A DNA stretch of 64,000 nt. It comes from Bradyrhizobium sp. CB3481. Its GTDB lineage: Bacteria; Pseudomonadota; Alphaproteobacteria; Rhizobiales; Xanthobacteraceae. The stretch lies in the NCBI RefSeq assembly GCF_029714305.1, contig NZ_CP121647.1, positions 7,398,501 through 7,462,500 on the forward strand. Direction: 5' to 3'. A program made the translations under genes and the position numbers. The notes below the pieces were generated by a model. The model saw nothing but the letters and a program-made list of their open reading frames with translations, did not search any database and had not been told where the DNA came from. Position 1 is the first letter of the stretch. Each line of letters begins with the position of its first letter. Positions 50,088 through 58,550 of this stretch are shown piece after piece.

Positions 50088-51776
50088 TTAGGCGCGACCT
50101 CCTGATGCGGCTTGCTGTTTCGATGGCGCAGCCTGCGACGTCTGCTGCATGCGCAATTCGTGGCGCGACAGCTTGCCGACCGCGGTGCGCGGCAGTTCCG
50201 CGGCGAACTCGACGGCGGTCGGCAGCTCGTGCTTGCCGAGCTTGCCTGCGAGGAAGCCGCGCAGCTCATCGATGGTGAACGGCTCGGCGCCGGCGCGCAG
50301 CGTGATGAAGGCTTTCGCCGACTCGCCGCGGTAATCGTCCGGGATGCCGATCACGATCACTTCCTGCACGGCAGGATGGGTGTAGATCGCCTGCTCGATC
50401 ATCTGCGGATAGACGTTGAAGCCGCCGGAGATGATCATGTCCTTCTTGCGGTCGACCAGGTAGAAATAGCCGTCGGCATCCATGTAGCCGATATCGCCAG
50501 TGAGGAAACGGTCGCCAACGAAAGCCTCGGCGGTTGCCTTCGGCAAATTCCAGTAGCCCTTGGTGACGTTTGGCCCCCTGATGCGGATTTCGCCGGTCTC
50601 GCCGACGGGCAGCACCTTGGTCGGGTCTTCCAGCGACACCACGTCGATCTCGATGCCGGGCAGCATCACGCCGACCGAGCCGGGCTTGTCCGGTCCGTCT
50701 TCCGGATGCGCAGTGCCAGCGGGGGATGTCTCGGTCATCCCCCAGCCGCTCCGCAGCTTCATGCCGACCTTGCGCTCAAAAATCCTTGCGACTTCCATCG
50801 GCAGCGGCGCGCCGCCCGAGCCGGCGGTGCGCAGCGATGAGAAATCCCGCCTGTCGAGATCGGGCAGCGCGGCGATGGCGATCCACATCGTCGGCACGCC
50901 GGGAAAAATGGTGGCACGCTTCACCTCGATGTCCCGCATCACGGCTTCGACGTCGAAGCGCTGGTGCAGCGACACCAGATTGCCGTGGCGGAGCGAGGAG
51001 AGCATCACCACCGTGAGCGCATAGATGTGGAACAGCGGCAGCACGCATATCACGCGTTCGATCGCATTGCGCTCGGCCCGTGCCGGCCCGCTCCAAACGT
51101 CGTAGATCGAGACTGCCGCCGTGAGATTACCGTGGCTGAGCATGGCGCCCTTCGGCAGGCCGGTGGTACCGCCGGTATACTGCAGCAGGGCAACGTCATC
51201 CACGCCGATGGCGGGCCAGCTGGCCGGCTTGCTTACGCCTTCCACGAACTGCCGGTAGGTGATGATGGCGGGATTATTCGGCAGCGGCGTTTGCGGCGTG
51301 CCGACCTTGCCCCAATCGTCGTCCTCGCAGACGATCAATCTGTCGATCAGCCCCTTGTCGAGAAACTTCAGCGCGGTCGGAAGCAGCGCGGAGAGATTGC
51401 TGGTGAGGACGACCCGCGCGCCGGAATCGGTGAGCTTGTGCGACAGCGCGATCTCGCCGTCGAGCGGCGACAGATGCACGAGGCGCGCGCCCGCCTTCAA
51501 TGCACCGAAGAAATTGATCGGATGATCGGGCGTGTTGCCGAGGAACAGGGCGACGGACGTATCCTTGCCGTAGCCGGCGCGCAGGAAGGCGCTCGCGGCA
51601 ATCTCGACCATGTCCTCCAGCCCGGCATAGCTGATCGGTCGGTCGCGGAATTCGATCGCTGTGCGCGTGCCGTAATCGCGAACAGCTCGCGACAGCAGAT
51701 CAGGCAGCGGATAGCGCTCGATGGGTTCGTCCCAGCGGACGCCTTGCGGATAGAACTGTTCGCCGGGATGGGTCAT
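50088..51776 (-). CDS. Long-chain or dicarboxylic acid CoA ligase, PimA-like
   Basis: AMP-forming acyl-CoA synthetase, 562 residues. The adenylate motifs are YTGGTTGLPKGAMLSH (about 200-215), GWGMTETSP, TGDIGYMDADGYF, the hinge DRKKDMIISGG and the catalytic lysine in RTAVGKLSR near the C terminus. An Ala/Gln/Ser-rich tail of about 15 residues follows. By position it activates the acid that the downstream dehydrogenases oxidise. Medium- and long-chain fatty acids or dicarboxylates are both plausible. Confidence 0.9.
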   Translation of the reverse strand: MTHPGEQFYPQGVRWDEPIERYPLPDLLSRAVRDYGTRTAIEFRDRPISYAGLEDMVEIAASAFLRAGYGKDTSVALFLGNTPDHPINFFGALKAGARLVHLSPLDGEIALSHKLTDSGARVVLTSNLSALLPTALKFLDKGLIDRLIVCEDDDWGKVGTPQTPLPNNPAIITYRQFVEGVSKPASWPAIGVDDVALLQYTGGTTGLPKGAMLSHGNLTAAVSIYDVWSGPARAERNAIERVICVLPLFHIYALTVVMLSSLRHGNLVSLHQRFDVEAVMRDIEVKRATIFPGVPTMWIAIAALPDLDRRDFSSLRTAGSGGAPLPMEVARIFERKVGMKLRSGWGMTETSPAGTAHPEDGPDKPGSVGVMLPGIEIDVVSLEDPTKVLPVGETGEIRIRGPNVTKGYWNLPKATAEAFVGDRFLTGDIGYMDADGYFYLVDRKKDMIISGGFNVYPQMIEQAIYTHPAVQEVIVIGIPDDYRGESAKAFITLRAGAEPFTIDELRGFLAGKLGKHELPTAVEFAAELPRTAVGKLSRHELRMQQTSQAAPSKQQAASGGRA

Positions 51777-51800
51777 GGGCGGTTCTCAGAGAATATTCGC

Positions 51801-51881
51801 GTCATTCCGGGGCGCTCGCGCACAGCGAGCGAACCCGGAATCTCGAGGTTCCGGGTTCGCGCTCTGCGCGCCCCGGAACGA
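51801..51881. repeat. Palindromic repeat in the ligase-FadJ gap
   Basis: GTCATTCCGGGGCGC at the left pairs with GCGCCCCGGAACGAC at the right, and GCGAACCCGGAAT with GGTTCCGGGTTCGC in the middle. It covers most of the 128-base gap. Confidence 0.78.
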
Positions 51882-51904
51882 CCGAGGATGAGGCCTTCGG
51901 CCCA

Positions 51905-54001
51905 TCAAGCCGCCTTCGACGCCGCGGCCAGCGAGGCAAACGTCTTGCCTTCCGCGGCGAGGCGCTTGAGCAGCGGCGCCGGCTCGAGCGAGGGATCGTT
52001 GGTCTCCTTGGCATAATAGGAGAGACGGTCGGCGATGTGCTTCAGCCCGACCTGGTCGGCGTAGAACATCGGGCCGCCGCGATAGATCGGCCAGCCGTAG
52101 CCATAGAGCCAGATCACATCGATATCGCTCGGCCGCGCCGCGATGCCCTCTTCGAGGATGCGCGCACCCTCGTTGATCATCGGGTACATCATGCGCTCGA
52201 GGATCTCGTCGTCGCTGACGACGCGGCGCTTCTTGCCGAGCTTCTGCAGGGTCTCGTCGATCAGCTTCTCGACATCGGGATCGGGCAGCGGCGAGCGCGA
52301 GCCGCCTTCATATTTGTAATAGCCCTTGCCGGTCTTCTGGCCGAAGCGGCCGGCTTCGCACAGCGCGTCGGCGATTTCCGACTTGATGCCGCGATCTTTC
52401 CGGGAACGCCAGCCGATGTCGAGGCCGGCGAGATCGCTCATCGCGAACGGCCCCATCGGCATGCCGAATTTTGTCACCACGGCATCGACCTGCTGCGGCA
52501 ATGCGCCCTCAAACAGCAGTTTTTCCGACTGCTTGCCGCGCTGGGCCAGCATGCGGTTGCCGACGAAGCCGTCGCAGACGCCGACCACGGCCGGCACTTT
52601 TGCAATCTTGCGCGATATGGCAACGGCGGTCGTCAGTGCATCCGGCGCGGTCTTCTCGGCGCGGACGATCTCGCACAGCTTCATGACGTTGGCGGGCGAG
52701 AAGAAGTGCATGCCGAGCACGTCCTGCGGCCGCTTTGTCACTTTCGCGATCTCGTCAATGTTGAGATAGGACGTGTTGCTAGCGAGCACCGCACCGGGCT
52801 TGGCGTGCTGGTCGAGCGCGCCAAACACCTCCTTCTTCACCGCCATGGTCTCGAACACGGCTTCGATCACAAGGTCAGCGTCCTTGACGTTCTCGAGGCC
52901 GACCTTGCCGTCGATCAGCGCCATGCGCTTGGCCGGCGCATCCGCCGGGATGCCGCCGCGCGCGGCGGTGGCTTCCCAGTTCTTCTGCATGATGCCCATG
53001 CCGCGCTTGAGCGCTTCCTCGCCGGTCTCGATCAGCGTGACCGGGATACCGGCATTGGCAAACGACATCGCGATACCGCCGCCCATGGTGCCGGCGCCGA
53101 TGATGGCGACGCGCTCCACCTTGCGCGGCTTGGTGCCTTCAGGCACGCCGGCGATCTTCGAGGCCTCGCGCTCGGAGAAGAAGGCATAGCGCTGCGCCTT
53201 GGACTGGTCGCTGGCGACCAGCTTGAGAAAACCTTCACGCTCCTTCTTGAGGCCTTCATCGAACGGCAGTTCGATCGCGGCGCGCACGGCGTCCGCCGCG
53301 GCGAACGGGGCTTCCAGGCCCCTCGCCTTCTTGGTCATCGCCGCGACCGCATTGGTGAAGATCGAGATATCGGCCTTGGCCGCGGCCAGCTTGGAATCGT
53401 CGTCGCGCAGCTTGCGCAGCGGGCGGTTCTCGGCCAGCACCTTGCGGGCAAAGGCTTCGCCGCCCGACGCCGGTCCCTCGACGATCTCCTCGATCAGGCC
53501 GTTCTTGAGCGCGTCCGCGGCGCTGATCGGATCGCCGCCGACGATCATCTTGACCGCAAGCTCGGGGCCGACCGCACGCGGCAGCCGCTGCGTGCCGCCC
53601 GCGCCGGGCAGAAGGCCCAGTTTCACTTCGGGTAGGCCGAGCCTGGCTTCCTTAACGGCGACGCGATAGTGGCATGCCAGCGCGACCTCGAGGCCGCCGC
53701 CGAGCGCGGTGCCGTGAATGGCGGCAACGATCGGCTTCGGCGACTTTTCCATGAGGTCGAGAACCTCGGCGAGACCCGGGGGCTTCGGCGGCTTGCCGAA
53801 CTCGGTGATGTCGGCGCCGGCGATGAAGGTACGGCCGGCGCAGGTCAAGACGATCGCCTTCACCTCAGCATCCGCAATCGCGCTCTTCATGCATTCATAG
53901 ATGCCGCCGCGCACGGCGGCGCTCAGCGCGTTGACCGGAGGACTGTCGACCGTGACGATGGCAATGACGTCATGACGATCGAGTTTTACAACTTCGCTCA
54001 C
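51905..54001 (-). CDS. Enoyl-CoA hydratase / 3-hydroxyacyl-CoA dehydrogenase, PimF-like
   Basis: Bifunctional beta-oxidation enzyme, 698 residues. The N-terminal crotonase domain (1-190) has the oxyanion segments FIAGADITEFG and HGTALGGGLEVALA. After a linker the NAD domain begins near residue 297 (IIGAGTMGGGIAMSF). The 3-hydroxyacyl-CoA C-terminal domains follow, with FSPANVMKLCEIVR and NRMLAQRGKQ. It is the first gene of a minus-strand operon that opens 170 bases from the divergent iclR-type gene. No thiolase gene accompanies it in the window. Confidence 0.92.
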   Translation of the reverse strand: MSEVVKLDRHDVIAIVTVDSPPVNALSAAVRGGIYECMKSAIADAEVKAIVLTCAGRTFIAGADITEFGKPPKPPGLAEVLDLMEKSPKPIVAAIHGTALGGGLEVALACHYRVAVKEARLGLPEVKLGLLPGAGGTQRLPRAVGPELAVKMIVGGDPISAADALKNGLIEEIVEGPASGGEAFARKVLAENRPLRKLRDDDSKLAAAKADISIFTNAVAAMTKKARGLEAPFAAADAVRAAIELPFDEGLKKEREGFLKLVASDQSKAQRYAFFSEREASKIAGVPEGTKPRKVERVAIIGAGTMGGGIAMSFANAGIPVTLIETGEEALKRGMGIMQKNWEATAARGGIPADAPAKRMALIDGKVGLENVKDADLVIEAVFETMAVKKEVFGALDQHAKPGAVLASNTSYLNIDEIAKVTKRPQDVLGMHFFSPANVMKLCEIVRAEKTAPDALTTAVAISRKIAKVPAVVGVCDGFVGNRMLAQRGKQSEKLLFEGALPQQVDAVVTKFGMPMGPFAMSDLAGLDIGWRSRKDRGIKSEIADALCEAGRFGQKTGKGYYKYEGGSRSPLPDPDVEKLIDETLQKLGKKRRVVSDDEILERMMYPMINEGARILEEGIAARPSDIDVIWLYGYGWPIYRGGPMFYADQVGLKHIADRLSYYAKETNDPSLEPAPLLKRLAAEGKTFASLAAASKAA

Positions 54002-54072
54002 GGGACTCTCCCTGGTCGCTTGTTCTTGGATGCCACGCGACTTGCGTCGAGTGGTTACGGGGTCATTCTACT

Positions 54073-54091
54073 AATTTCGCAGTGCGAAATT
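54073..54091. promoter_or_regulatory. Candidate IclR-type operator
   Basis: AATTTCGC-AGT-GCGAAATT is a perfect 8-3-8 palindrome in the 168-base divergent region between the pim-like operon (start 54001) and the iclR-type gene (start 54170). Similar TTTCGC-N3-GCGAAA dyads are known for IclR-family catabolic regulators, as I recall. A half site AATTTCGCA recurs at 55055-55063 before livG. Confidence 0.55.
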
Positions 54092-54169
54092 TAATTCCAC
54101 ATCTTGACACGGAGGGTTATTTTGAAGCACGTCCGTTGTCAACGAGCTCATCAGCAGCAGTAGCGGGTA

Positions 54170-55033
54170 ATGAAGCGTCCAGGGAAAAAAGTGGCGACCG
54201 ATCGCAGCTTTGTCGTCGCCCTCTCCCGCGGGTTAGATGTGTTGCGCGCATTTCATCCCAATGACGGGCTTCTCGGCAATCAAGAACTTGCCGCCCGTAC
54301 TAATTTGCCGAAGCCAACCATTTCCCGGCTGACTTACACCCTGACCAAGCTGGGATATCTTACACCCGTTCCGCGCTTCGAAAAGTATCAGCTGGCGCCG
54401 TCAGCCATGGCGCTGGGGTATGCCGCCCTGGCCAATCTCGGCGTTCGACATTTGTCCGAACCTTATCGTGAAGAAGTGATGCGCGAGACCGGCGGCGCCG
54501 TTGCCGTCGGCGGGCGCGACCGCCACAGCATGATCTATTTCGGGCAGAGCCGTACCGGCTTGCTCGGCATCCAGCTCGACGTCGGCTCGCGCGTGCCGAT
54601 CGCGACCACGGCGATGGGGCGCGCCTATATCTGGGCGCTGCCTGACGACGAACGTGCTAATTTGTTGCGCGAACTGCGCGATCATTATGGCAGCCGCTGG
54701 TCGCGGATGCGCGACGGCATCGAACGCGCCGGCGAAATGGTTGCGCGTCACGGATTCACGATCTCCGCGGGCGAGTGGCAGGAAGATGTGCATGCGGTAG
54801 GCGTGGCGCTGAAGCTGAATGACGGAACAGGTCCGTATGCCTTCAACTGCGGCGCGCCGGCATTCCGCTTCACGGAAGGACGCCTGATGACCGACATTGG
54901 ACCTCGCCTGGTCACGATGGTAAGAAAAATCGAGGCTGCGCTGGGCGGCGCAGCTCCGCAAATCAAAAAAACAGACAGCAAGAAGTCGAAAGCAGGAGGA
55001 AGAGTTGCACGTTTGGCCGAGGGGATCGAATAG
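54170..55033 (+). CDS. IclR-family transcriptional regulator
   Basis: 287 residues. A winged helix-turn-helix lies near 20-85 (NQELAARTNLPKPTISRLTYTL, given here as LPKPTISRL), and the C-terminal IclR effector domain has GGAVAVGGRDRHSMIYFG and the glycine-proline patterns of that fold. A Lys/Ser-rich tail follows. It is divergent from the pim-like operon and collinear with the livGFHM genes 70 bases downstream, so it probably controls one or both, with an aromatic or aliphatic acid (or CoA ester) as effector. Confidence 0.9.
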   Translation: MKRPGKKVATDRSFVVALSRGLDVLRAFHPNDGLLGNQELAARTNLPKPTISRLTYTLTKLGYLTPVPRFEKYQLAPSAMALGYAALANLGVRHLSEPYREEVMRETGGAVAVGGRDRHSMIYFGQSRTGLLGIQLDVGSRVPIATTAMGRAYIWALPDDERANLLRELRDHYGSRWSRMRDGIERAGEMVARHGFTISAGEWQEDVHAVGVALKLNDGTGPYAFNCGAPAFRFTEGRLMTDIGPRLVTMVRKIEAALGGAAPQIKKTDSKKSKAGGRVARLAEGIE

Positions 55034-55049
55034 CCTTCACCATGACCGG

Positions 55050-55063
55050 GAAATAATTTCGCA
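55050..55063. promoter_or_regulatory. Possible second regulator site upstream of livG
   Basis: GAAATAATTTC (55050-55060) is a small perfect palindrome and continues as AATTTCGCA, identical to half of the dyad at 54073-54091. It lies in the 69-base gap between the regulator and livG. Evidence is weak. Confidence 0.3.
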
Positions 55064-55102
55064 CGGTCATTCCCGCTCCGTTTTCAGGGCGGGCGGGACG
55101 CG

Positions 55103-55900
55103 ATGACGCAGGCACAGCTCGCGCAGGGACACGCTCCTCTGCTCGCGGTTCGCGACGTCAGCGTCGTGTTCGGCGGCATCATCGCGCTGAACGGCGTTTC
55201 CTTCGACATGCACAAGGGGCAGATCCTCGGCCTGATCGGGCCGAACGGCGCCGGCAAGACGACGCTGTTCAACTGTCTCTCGCGACTCTATCAGCCGTCC
55301 TCCGGCGATATCCTGATGGAAGGCGCGAGCATCCTGACGCGCCCGGCGCACAAGATCGCCGAGATCGGCATCGGCCGCACCTTCCAGAACGTCGCGCTGT
55401 TTCCCAACCTCTCGGTATCGGACAATGTCCGCGTCGGCTGCCATGCGCGCACCTCCAGCGACATCGTCTCGGACTCGCTGAAGCTTGCCTGGGTTCGCCG
55501 CAGCGAAGCCAGTGTCAACAGGAAGGTCCACGAGATCCTCGCCTATCTCAATCTCGAGGAGGTCGCCCACACCGTGGTGTCGGGGCTGCCGTTCGGCACC
55601 CAGAAGCGCGTCGAGCTGGCGCGGGCGCTTGCCGCCGATCCGAAGATCCTGCTGCTCGACGAGCCGGCCGGCGGCCTCAACCATGAGGAAGTCTATGTGC
55701 TCGGCGACCTCATCAAGAAGCTTCGCGACGAGCGTCATCTCACCGTGCTGCTGGTCGAGCATCACATGGGTCTCGTGATGTCGATCGCCAACCACGTCGT
55801 CGCGCTCAACTTCGGCCGCAAGCTTGCCGAAGGAACCCCTAGCCAGGTCCAGGCCGACCCTGACGTCATCAAGGCCTATCTGGGGAGCAAGGACCAATGA
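55103..55900 (+). CDS. livG: Branched-chain-type ABC transporter ATPase LivG
   Basis: Cytoplasmic ATPase of a HAAT-family importer, 265 residues. Walker A is GPNGAGKTT, the signature is LPFGTQKRVELARAL (a Q-for-G variant typical of LivG), and Walker B is ILLLDEPAGG. A BCA C-terminal extension ends in VIKAYLGSKDQ. Its TGA overlaps the livF ATG (ATGA). Liv-type systems in this group often carry aromatic or aliphatic acids rather than amino acids. Confidence 0.92.
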   Translation: MTQAQLAQGHAPLLAVRDVSVVFGGIIALNGVSFDMHKGQILGLIGPNGAGKTTLFNCLSRLYQPSSGDILMEGASILTRPAHKIAEIGIGRTFQNVALFPNLSVSDNVRVGCHARTSSDIVSDSLKLAWVRRSEASVNRKVHEILAYLNLEEVAHTVVSGLPFGTQKRVELARALAADPKILLLDEPAGGLNHEEVYVLGDLIKKLRDERHLTVLLVEHHMGLVMSIANHVVALNFGRKLAEGTPSQVQADPDVIKAYLGSKDQ

Positions 55901-56610
55901 CCGCGATGCTCAACGTCAAGGATCTGCGCGCCTATTACGGCCAGGTGCAGGCGCTCCACGGCTTATCCTTCTCGCTCAACGAGGGCTCGCTGACCACCCT
56001 GCTCGGCGCCAACGGCGCCGGCAAGACCACCACGCTGCGCGCGATCTGCAACATGGTGCGCTCGACCGGCGCGATCGAGTTCGAGGGCAAGCCGATCGGC
56101 ACCCGTTCGACCGAGAACGTCGTCCGCCTTGGCATCGCCCATGTGCCGCAGGGCCGCGGCACCTTCACCACCATGACGGTGGAGGAAAACCTGCAGCTCG
56201 GCGCCATCACCCGCACCGACAAGAAGAACATCGTCGCCGACATCGAGCGCATGTACGAGCACTTCCCGGTGCTCAAGGAGCGACATACCCAGCAGGCCGG
56301 CACGCTGTCGGGCGGCGAGCAGCAGATGCTCGCGGTCGCCCGCGCATTGATGCTGCGGCCGCGCCTGATGCTCCTGGACGAGCCGTCGTTCGGCCTGGCG
56401 CCGCTGATCGTGCGCGAGCTGTTCAAGATTCTCGGCAAGATCAACCGTGAGGACAAGGTCACCATCCTGGTGGTCGAGCAGAACGCGCAGCTGGCGCTGG
56501 AACTCGCCGACCAGGCCTATGTGATCGAAACCGGACGGATCGTGATGTCGGGCAATGCCAAGGACATCGCGAACAACGAAGACATCCGCAAATCCTATCT
56601 CGGCTACTAA
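55897..56610 (+). CDS. livF: Branched-chain-type ABC transporter ATPase LivF
   Basis: Second ATPase of the importer, 237 residues. Walker A GANGAGKTTT, signature LSGGEQQMLAVAR, Walker B LMLLDEPSFGLAP. It starts within the livG stop codon and ends 12 bases before livH. Confidence 0.93.
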   Translation: MTAMLNVKDLRAYYGQVQALHGLSFSLNEGSLTTLLGANGAGKTTTLRAICNMVRSTGAIEFEGKPIGTRSTENVVRLGIAHVPQGRGTFTTMTVEENLQLGAITRTDKKNIVADIERMYEHFPVLKERHTQQAGTLSGGEQQMLAVARALMLRPRLMLLDEPSFGLAPLIVRELFKILGKINREDKVTILVVEQNAQLALELADQAYVIETGRIVMSGNAKDIANNEDIRKSYLGY

Positions 56611-56622
56611 AGGAGCAGGACT

Positions 56623-57501
56623 ATGGAGCTGTTTACCAACCAGGTCCTGGCCGGCATCGCCACAGGCGCGATTTACGCCTGTATGGCGCTTGCGGTGGTG
56701 ATGATCTACCAGGCGATCGACCATTTGAATTTCGCCCAGGGCGAAATGGCAATGTTCTCGACCTTCATCTCCTGGCAATTGATGCAGTGGGGCGTGCCCT
56801 ATTGGTGGGCGTTCCTGATCACGCTGGTGATCTCCTTCGCCGGCGGCATCCTGATCGAACGCCTGCTGTTCAAGCCGCTCGCCAAGGCGCCGGTGTTGAC
56901 CAACGTCGCGGGCTTCATCGCGCTATACGGAATCATCAACTCGGTCGCCGGCCTGATCTGGGATTTCACCATCAAGCAATATCCGACGCCTTTCGGATCA
57001 TCGCCCTTCCTCGGCAGCCAGCTGATCTCGACCCACCAGGCCGGCATGATCGGCGTGACCATCCTGCTGCTGGTGGCACTTTATCTGTTCTTCCAGTTCA
57101 CCCGCATCGGACTTGCGATGCGCGCGGCGGCCGCGCTGCCCGAATCGGCGCGCCTCGTCGGCATCAACACCTCCTGGATGATCGCGCTCGGCTGGGGCAT
57201 GGCTTCGGCAATCGGCGCGATCGCCGGCATCCTGATTGCGCCGGTCGTGTTCCTCGAGCCGAACATGATGTTGGGCGTGCTGCTCTATGGCTTCGCCGCG
57301 GCCGTGCTCGGCGGCCTGACCTCGCCGCTCGGCGCCGTCGTCGGCGGCTTCCTCGTCGGCATCTTTGAAAATCTCGCCGGGACCTACATCCCCGGCGTCG
57401 GTAACGAACTGAAACTGCCGATCGCGCTTGCGCTGATCATCACCGTCCTGGTCTTCAAACCCGCTGGCCTGCTCGGCCGGCCCATCGTGAAGCGAGTTTG
57501 A
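56623..57501 (+). CDS. livH: Branched-chain-type ABC transporter permease LivH
   Basis: Inner-membrane permease with about eight helices, 292 residues. FAQGEMAMF, GLAMRAAAALPESARLVGI (the ATPase-contact loop) and LGGLTSPLGAVVGGFLVG are visible. AGGAG at 56611-56615 is the ribosome site. livM starts two bases after the stop. Confidence 0.93.
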   Translation: MELFTNQVLAGIATGAIYACMALAVVMIYQAIDHLNFAQGEMAMFSTFISWQLMQWGVPYWWAFLITLVISFAGGILIERLLFKPLAKAPVLTNVAGFIALYGIINSVAGLIWDFTIKQYPTPFGSSPFLGSQLISTHQAGMIGVTILLLVALYLFFQFTRIGLAMRAAAALPESARLVGINTSWMIALGWGMASAIGAIAGILIAPVVFLEPNMMLGVLLYGFAAAVLGGLTSPLGAVVGGFLVGIFENLAGTYIPGVGNELKLPIALALIITVLVFKPAGLLGRPIVKRV

Positions 57502-57503
57502 TC

Positions 57504-58520
57504 ATGAGCGCTGCTGAGGAAGTCGTCACAGAAGCACCGGCCGTCGAGGCCGTTCCGAAGCGGGCGATGACGCTCGGCCTGGGCACCTCGCTGGTGGTTC
57601 TGGCCGCGCTGGTCCTGGCTCCGCTGTTCGTCAAGAACTTCATCATCTTCCAGATGACGATGCTCCTGATCTACGGGCTCGCGGTTCTTGCGCTCAACAT
57701 CCTGACCGGCGGAAGCGGCCAGTTCTCGCTTGGCCAGAGCGCGTTCTATGCGGTCGGCGCCTACACGTCGGCGATCCTGATGGAGCACGCCGGCATGAAC
57801 TACGCGCTGACGCTGCCGATTGCGGGCGTGATCTGCTTTGCCTTCGGATTCCTGTTCGGCCAGCCGGCGCTGCGGCTTTCCGGCGTTTATCTCGCGCTGG
57901 CGACCTTCGCGCTTGCCACCGCGATGCCGCAATTGCTGAAGCTGCACTTTGTCGAACACTGGACCGGCGGCGTGCAGGGGCTGGTCGTAACCAAGCCCGA
58001 TGCGCCGTTCGGCCTGCCGATGTCGCAGGACATGTGGCTGTATTACTTCACGCTCGCGATCACGATCGGCATCTACGTCGCGTCCGTCAATTTGCTGCGG
58101 TCGCGATCGGGCCGTGCCTTCATGGCGATCCGCGACAATGAAATCGCGGCGTCCGCCATGGGCGTCGACGTCGCACTGTACAAGACGCTGGCGTTCGGCG
58201 TGTCCGCCGCCATCACCGGCGTGGCCGGCGGCTTAGGCGCCATCGCTGTGCAGTTCGTGGCGCCCGACGGCTACACTATTGTGCTGTCGATCTCGCTGTT
58301 CCTCGGCATGGTCGTCGGCGGCGTCGGCTGGCTGCCGGGATCGATCGTCGGCTCCGCCTTCATCATCTTCGTGCCCAATATCGCCGAAAGCATCTCCAAG
58401 GGCCTCTCCGGCGCCGTATTCGGAGTGCTTCTGTTCCTGGTGATCTTCCTCGTACCGCACGGCGCAAGGCAGGTCGCGCTGATCGCCCAGCAGATCCTGG
58501 GCAAGCTCAAGAAGAACTAA
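57504..58520 (+). CDS. livM: Branched-chain-type ABC transporter permease LivM
   Basis: Second permease, 338 residues from the ATG at 57504 (MSAAEEVV), just after the livH TGA; the TTG at 57498 is unlikely. Segments GGSGQFSLGQSAFYAVGAY, AIRDNEIAASAMGVDVALYK and GGVGWLPGSIVG are typical. An extra N-terminal cytoplasmic stretch of about 25 residues precedes the first helix. The first binding-protein gene follows 30 bases later. Confidence 0.93.
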   Translation: MSAAEEVVTEAPAVEAVPKRAMTLGLGTSLVVLAALVLAPLFVKNFIIFQMTMLLIYGLAVLALNILTGGSGQFSLGQSAFYAVGAYTSAILMEHAGMNYALTLPIAGVICFAFGFLFGQPALRLSGVYLALATFALATAMPQLLKLHFVEHWTGGVQGLVVTKPDAPFGLPMSQDMWLYYFTLAITIGIYVASVNLLRSRSGRAFMAIRDNEIAASAMGVDVALYKTLAFGVSAAITGVAGGLGAIAVQFVAPDGYTIVLSISLFLGMVVGGVGWLPGSIVGSAFIIFVPNIAESISKGLSGAVFGVLLFLVIFLVPHGARQVALIAQQILGKLKKN

Positions 58521-58550
58521 GAAAGCTAACGGACAAACTCAGGAGACATC

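Noticed and set aside
41528..51881. Clustered repeats considered as a CRISPR array
   Set aside because: The units are palindromic, vary in type and length, and sit singly in gene gaps rather than alternating with regular spacers; no cas genes are present.
52037..53635. Plus-strand frame opposite the hydratase/dehydrogenase gene
   Set aside because: Antisense shadow with Arg/His/Asp-rich translation and no motif.
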